A DNA stretch of 64,000 bases from Desulfobulbus elongatus DSM 2908. GTDB taxonomy: Bacteria; Desulfobacterota; Desulfobulbia; Desulfobulbales; Desulfobulbaceae. Made by a program: the position numbers and the translations under genes. The stretch covers positions 1 through 64,000 of the forward strand of contig NZ_JHZB01000021.1 in NCBI RefSeq assembly GCF_000621145.1, read 5' to 3'. Positions within the stretch are counted from its first letter, which is position 1; each line of letters begins with the position of its first letter. Positions 61,953 to 64,000 of the stretch are shown here, one piece after another. The notes beneath the pieces are model-generated. The model saw nothing but the letters and a program-made list of their open reading frames with translations, had not been told where the DNA came from and did no database searches.

Positions 61953-62414
61953 CTACTGCAACTCCCAGCTGTTGATGTCCGCATCCTTGTCATCGCCCCC
62001 GGCCTGGCCGTCGGGCCCGTAGGAACTGAGGTCGTAGTCGCCGTGCAGTCCCGGACTGATATAAACGAAATCGTTGTCCCACGGGTCCTTGGGGACCATT
62101 CCCTTTTCCAGATAACCGCCGGTTCGCCATTTCCTGGCCAGGTTGCCGGCGGTGGGCGGTTCGACCAGGGAGCGCAGCCCCTGTTCGGTGGTCGGATACT
62201 GCCCGTTGTCGAGCTTGTACAGCTTCAACGCCTGTTCGATCGACTGAATCTGGACGGCGGCCTTGGTCCGTCGGGCCTCCTCCGGCCGGTCCATGATCCG
62301 GGGCACGATGAGTCCCGCCAGGATCCCGAGGATCACCATCACCACCATCAGTTCGATCAGCGTGAATCCCCGCTCGCAGAGCGGGACACGTTTGTTTGCC
62401 GGCTGTCGTCCCAT
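61953..62414 (-). CDS. gspG: Type II secretion major pseudopilin GspG
   Basis: The 153-residue protein has a 16-residue leader with CERG then FTLIELMVVMVILGILAGLIVP (cleavage after Gly, Glu at +5). The body has KAAVQIQSIEQALKLYKLDNGQYPTTEQGLRSLVEPP and DPWDNDFVYISPGLHGDYDLSSYGPDG, with the calcium-site acidic loop. It builds the pseudopilus shaft. It is the first gsp gene on this strand in the window, 54 bases after the delta-60 protein stop. Confidence 0.97.
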   Translation of the reverse strand: MGRQPANKRVPLCERGFTLIELMVVMVILGILAGLIVPRIMDRPEEARRTKAAVQIQSIEQALKLYKLDNGQYPTTEQGLRSLVEPPTAGNLARKWRTGGYLEKGMVPKDPWDNDFVYISPGLHGDYDLSSYGPDGQAGGDDKDADINSWELQ

Positions 62415-62468
62415 CGCGTTTCCTCGTGTTGAAAAAAACTCACAGTCGCCCGCACGCGGGCGTTCCCC

Positions 62469-64000
62469 TCAGCGGCGCGACCGCAACCGGTACGCCGCGA
62501 TCCCGCCCAGCAGCGCCGTTGCCGCCGCCCCGCCAACCAGCGTCACCCCCAACCCCAACCGCAGGGCCAGCCAGGAAAAACCGACCCAGGGCAGGAGCAG
62601 GCCGCGGCCGATGCACCGAAGCGGCGCGCTCCCGGCAACCGCCTCGGCCAGGGGCGGCGACAGCCGGTAGTACAGGGCGACCAACCACCTGCCGCAGCTG
62701 TTCCGGAGCAGGTAGGTGTCGCGGAACTCCCGGAGGATACCCACCGAGGGATGGAGGAAGGTCCCGAAGGCGGCGGTGGCGACAAAACAGGCGTCCGCCG
62801 TCCGGACGCTGATCTGGTTGCCGTAATAGACCTCGCCCGCGGCCGTGAGCGCATAGGCGCGGATATAGTAGACGGTTCCGGGCAGGAGGTGCTCCAGCAC
62901 GGCGCTGAATCCACCCGGCCCGTCGCCGCTGGCGGCCACCTCGCCCGCGGTCAGCAGGCGGCCGGCGAAGGTGGCCTGCGCGCCGGTCTGTCCGGAAAGC
63001 GGCCGGGACGACACGGAACCGGCGGCCCTGGCCTCGGGCAGCAGGAAGGCCGCGAGGGCATCGACTCCCCGCCGGAAGATCGGCGCCTGCGCCGTGATGG
63101 CGGCCCTGTCCGCATACAAGGGGCCGGGATGGATACTGAAGATCACGCCCCGGCGGACGACGTCCTGGCCGAAGGTCGGGGCGATTTCGCCGCCCACGGT
63201 GATCGAGTCCCTGGTGATCCCGGTCGGGGAGGCGGTGGCGATATGACTGCTGCGGTGCCCCGGCCGGTCCACGATGCGATCGACCATCTCCCCGGCCGTG
63301 AAGCGGGCGGCGACCATCGAACTGGCGTCGCCGCCGTCGGCGGCGCCCACGGCGACGCGGTTGCCCTGCCGGTCCGAGGCCAGGGCGTAGCTGACCGATT
63401 CCCCCTCGCTGAAGGTCGTGGTCAGAATCTTCGGCGGCATCGTCTGTACTCCCGTGCCGGTCGACTCGGCCGCCGAATCCGCCGCGGCCCGTGTCCCGGC
63501 GAGGAACAGGGCGGCGAGCGGCTCGCCGGTGCCGGTCGGTTCATCGCCCGAGGCTGCGGTGGCGGCCAGGGAGGCCGAGGTGTGCAGATCCCGGATCAGG
63601 ATGGCGTTGTTCCACAACTGCAACTGCCTGATCTGCACCCTGGTGGCGCCGTTCGACCGCACTTCCTGAACGGGCGCGGAATCGGCAACGACGCTGTCCT
63701 GCCCGGCCTCGGTGGCCTGCCCCTGGGCAGCGACCTCGGCCGTGTCTCCATCCGTGGGACGGCTCAGCAGCAGAAACTGACGGGTGCCGGCGTCGGTGGT
63801 GAAGCCGCCGGCCACCACCCCGTCGGCGCCGACATCGACACTGTAGAGAATGTCGTCTTCCCGGCTCACCGGCGTGACCATCGCCCCCCGCTCGCCGAAG
63901 GACGGATCGGCCGCGCCCTGGGCGGTGAAACGGAACAGAGCAGTGTCCCGCCGGCCGGGCAGTCCCACCGCCCCGGCGACATAGAGCAGACCGCGCTCGT
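62469..64000 (-). CDS. Delta-60-repeat protein with C-terminal CFI-box, 5' end beyond the window
   Basis: At least 510 residues are open to the window edge. The N-terminal visible part carries a delta-60 repeat (LLYVAGAVGLPGR, FRFTAQGAADPSFGERGAMVT, GVVAGGFTTDAG). The centre is a long Ser/Ala/Thr-rich region with a fibronectin-like block (LLPGTVYYIRAYALTAAGEVYYGNQISVRTA near the end). The C-terminal part is ACFVATAAFGTFLHPSVGILREFRDTYLL, the CFI-box pattern, then a hydrophobic segment and an Arg-rich end (YRLRSRR). This is a C-terminal sorting-type tail as in exported proteins. The position upstream of gspG suggests a type II substrate, but that is inference. Confidence 0.8.
   Translation of the reverse strand, partial: ERGLLYVAGAVGLPGRRDTALFRFTAQGAADPSFGERGAMVTPVSREDDILYSVDVGADGVVAGGFTTDAGTRQFLLLSRPTDGDTAEVAAQGQATEAGQDSVVADSAPVQEVRSNGATRVQIRQLQLWNNAILIRDLHTSASLAATAASGDEPTGTGEPLAALFLAGTRAAADSAAESTGTGVQTMPPKILTTTFSEGESVSYALASDRQGNRVAVGAADGGDASSMVAARFTAGEMVDRIVDRPGHRSSHIATASPTGITRDSITVGGEIAPTFGQDVVRRGVIFSIHPGPLYADRAAITAQAPIFRRGVDALAAFLLPEARAAGSVSSRPLSGQTGAQATFAGRLLTAGEVAASGDGPGGFSAVLEHLLPGTVYYIRAYALTAAGEVYYGNQISVRTADACFVATAAFGTFLHPSVGILREFRDTYLLRNSCGRWLVALYYRLSPPLAEAVAGSAPLRCIGRGLLLPWVGFSWLALRLGLGVTLVGGAAATALLGGIAAYRLRSRR

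Overview
The window is GC-rich bacterial chromosome with densely packed genes. It suggests a Gram-negative member of the Desulfobacterota, probably near Desulfobulbales. The evidence is a type II secretion operon with an outer-membrane secretin, a MurE with the meso-diaminopimelate DNPR motif, a CFI-box/delta-60 surface protein, a DACNV-type protein, and a dcw cluster joined to ruvCAB-yebC. The lineage is an inference from gene content, not a measurement.

Layout. 1-1200: accessory edge with a cut IS5-type transposase, an AT-rich orphan gene and a hairpin-rich intergenic repeat. 1199-6588: dinB, a small phospholipase-A2-fold protein, a CPA2 cation/proton antiporter and the Kup potassium transporter. 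A sequence that fits the c-di-AMP (ydaO-type) riboswitch precedes kup. 6947-20291: mixed housekeeping and accessory genes (BaiN/HI0933 flavoprotein, yefM-yoeB, ygiQ, a small unknown, a HAD phosphatase, nadA, a DACNV protein that keeps the DGA and RHR motifs of diadenylate cyclases, a Bcr-type exporter, a hybrid histidine kinase, and a fetAB-like ABC pair whose permease is frameshifted). 20278-24770: glycosyltransferase, histidine kinase and radical SAM protein, all on the minus strand.

24917-41076: the division and cell-wall (dcw) cluster, mraZ-rsmH-ftsL-ftsI-murEF-mraY-murD-murG-murC-murB-ftsQ-ftsA-ftsZ, read right to left. It has three oddities: murE and murF are one gene, ftsW is absent from its usual place between murD and murG, and FtsI has lost the SxxK and KTG catalytic motifs and the segment that should carry SxN. 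A strong promoter and four 10-bp MraZ boxes precede mraZ, and an intrinsic terminator follows ftsZ.

41405-49344: a minus-strand run recN, a PP-loop tRNA-thiolation-like gene, cca, rlmE, yebC, ruvC, ruvA, ruvB (DNA repair plus RNA maturation). 49459-49971: a DtxR-like regulator. 50085-64000: type II secretion, with gspG-H-I-J-K-L-M-N-C-D-E on the minus strand and gspF alone on the plus strand, meeting gspE tail to tail. A large delta-60-repeat / CFI-box protein sits just upstream of gspG and runs off the window; it is a candidate exported product.

The most notable points are the dcw cluster without FtsW but with a pseudo-transpeptidase FtsI, and the co-occurrence of a c-di-AMP-type riboswitch on kup with a DAC-like protein about 8 kb away.
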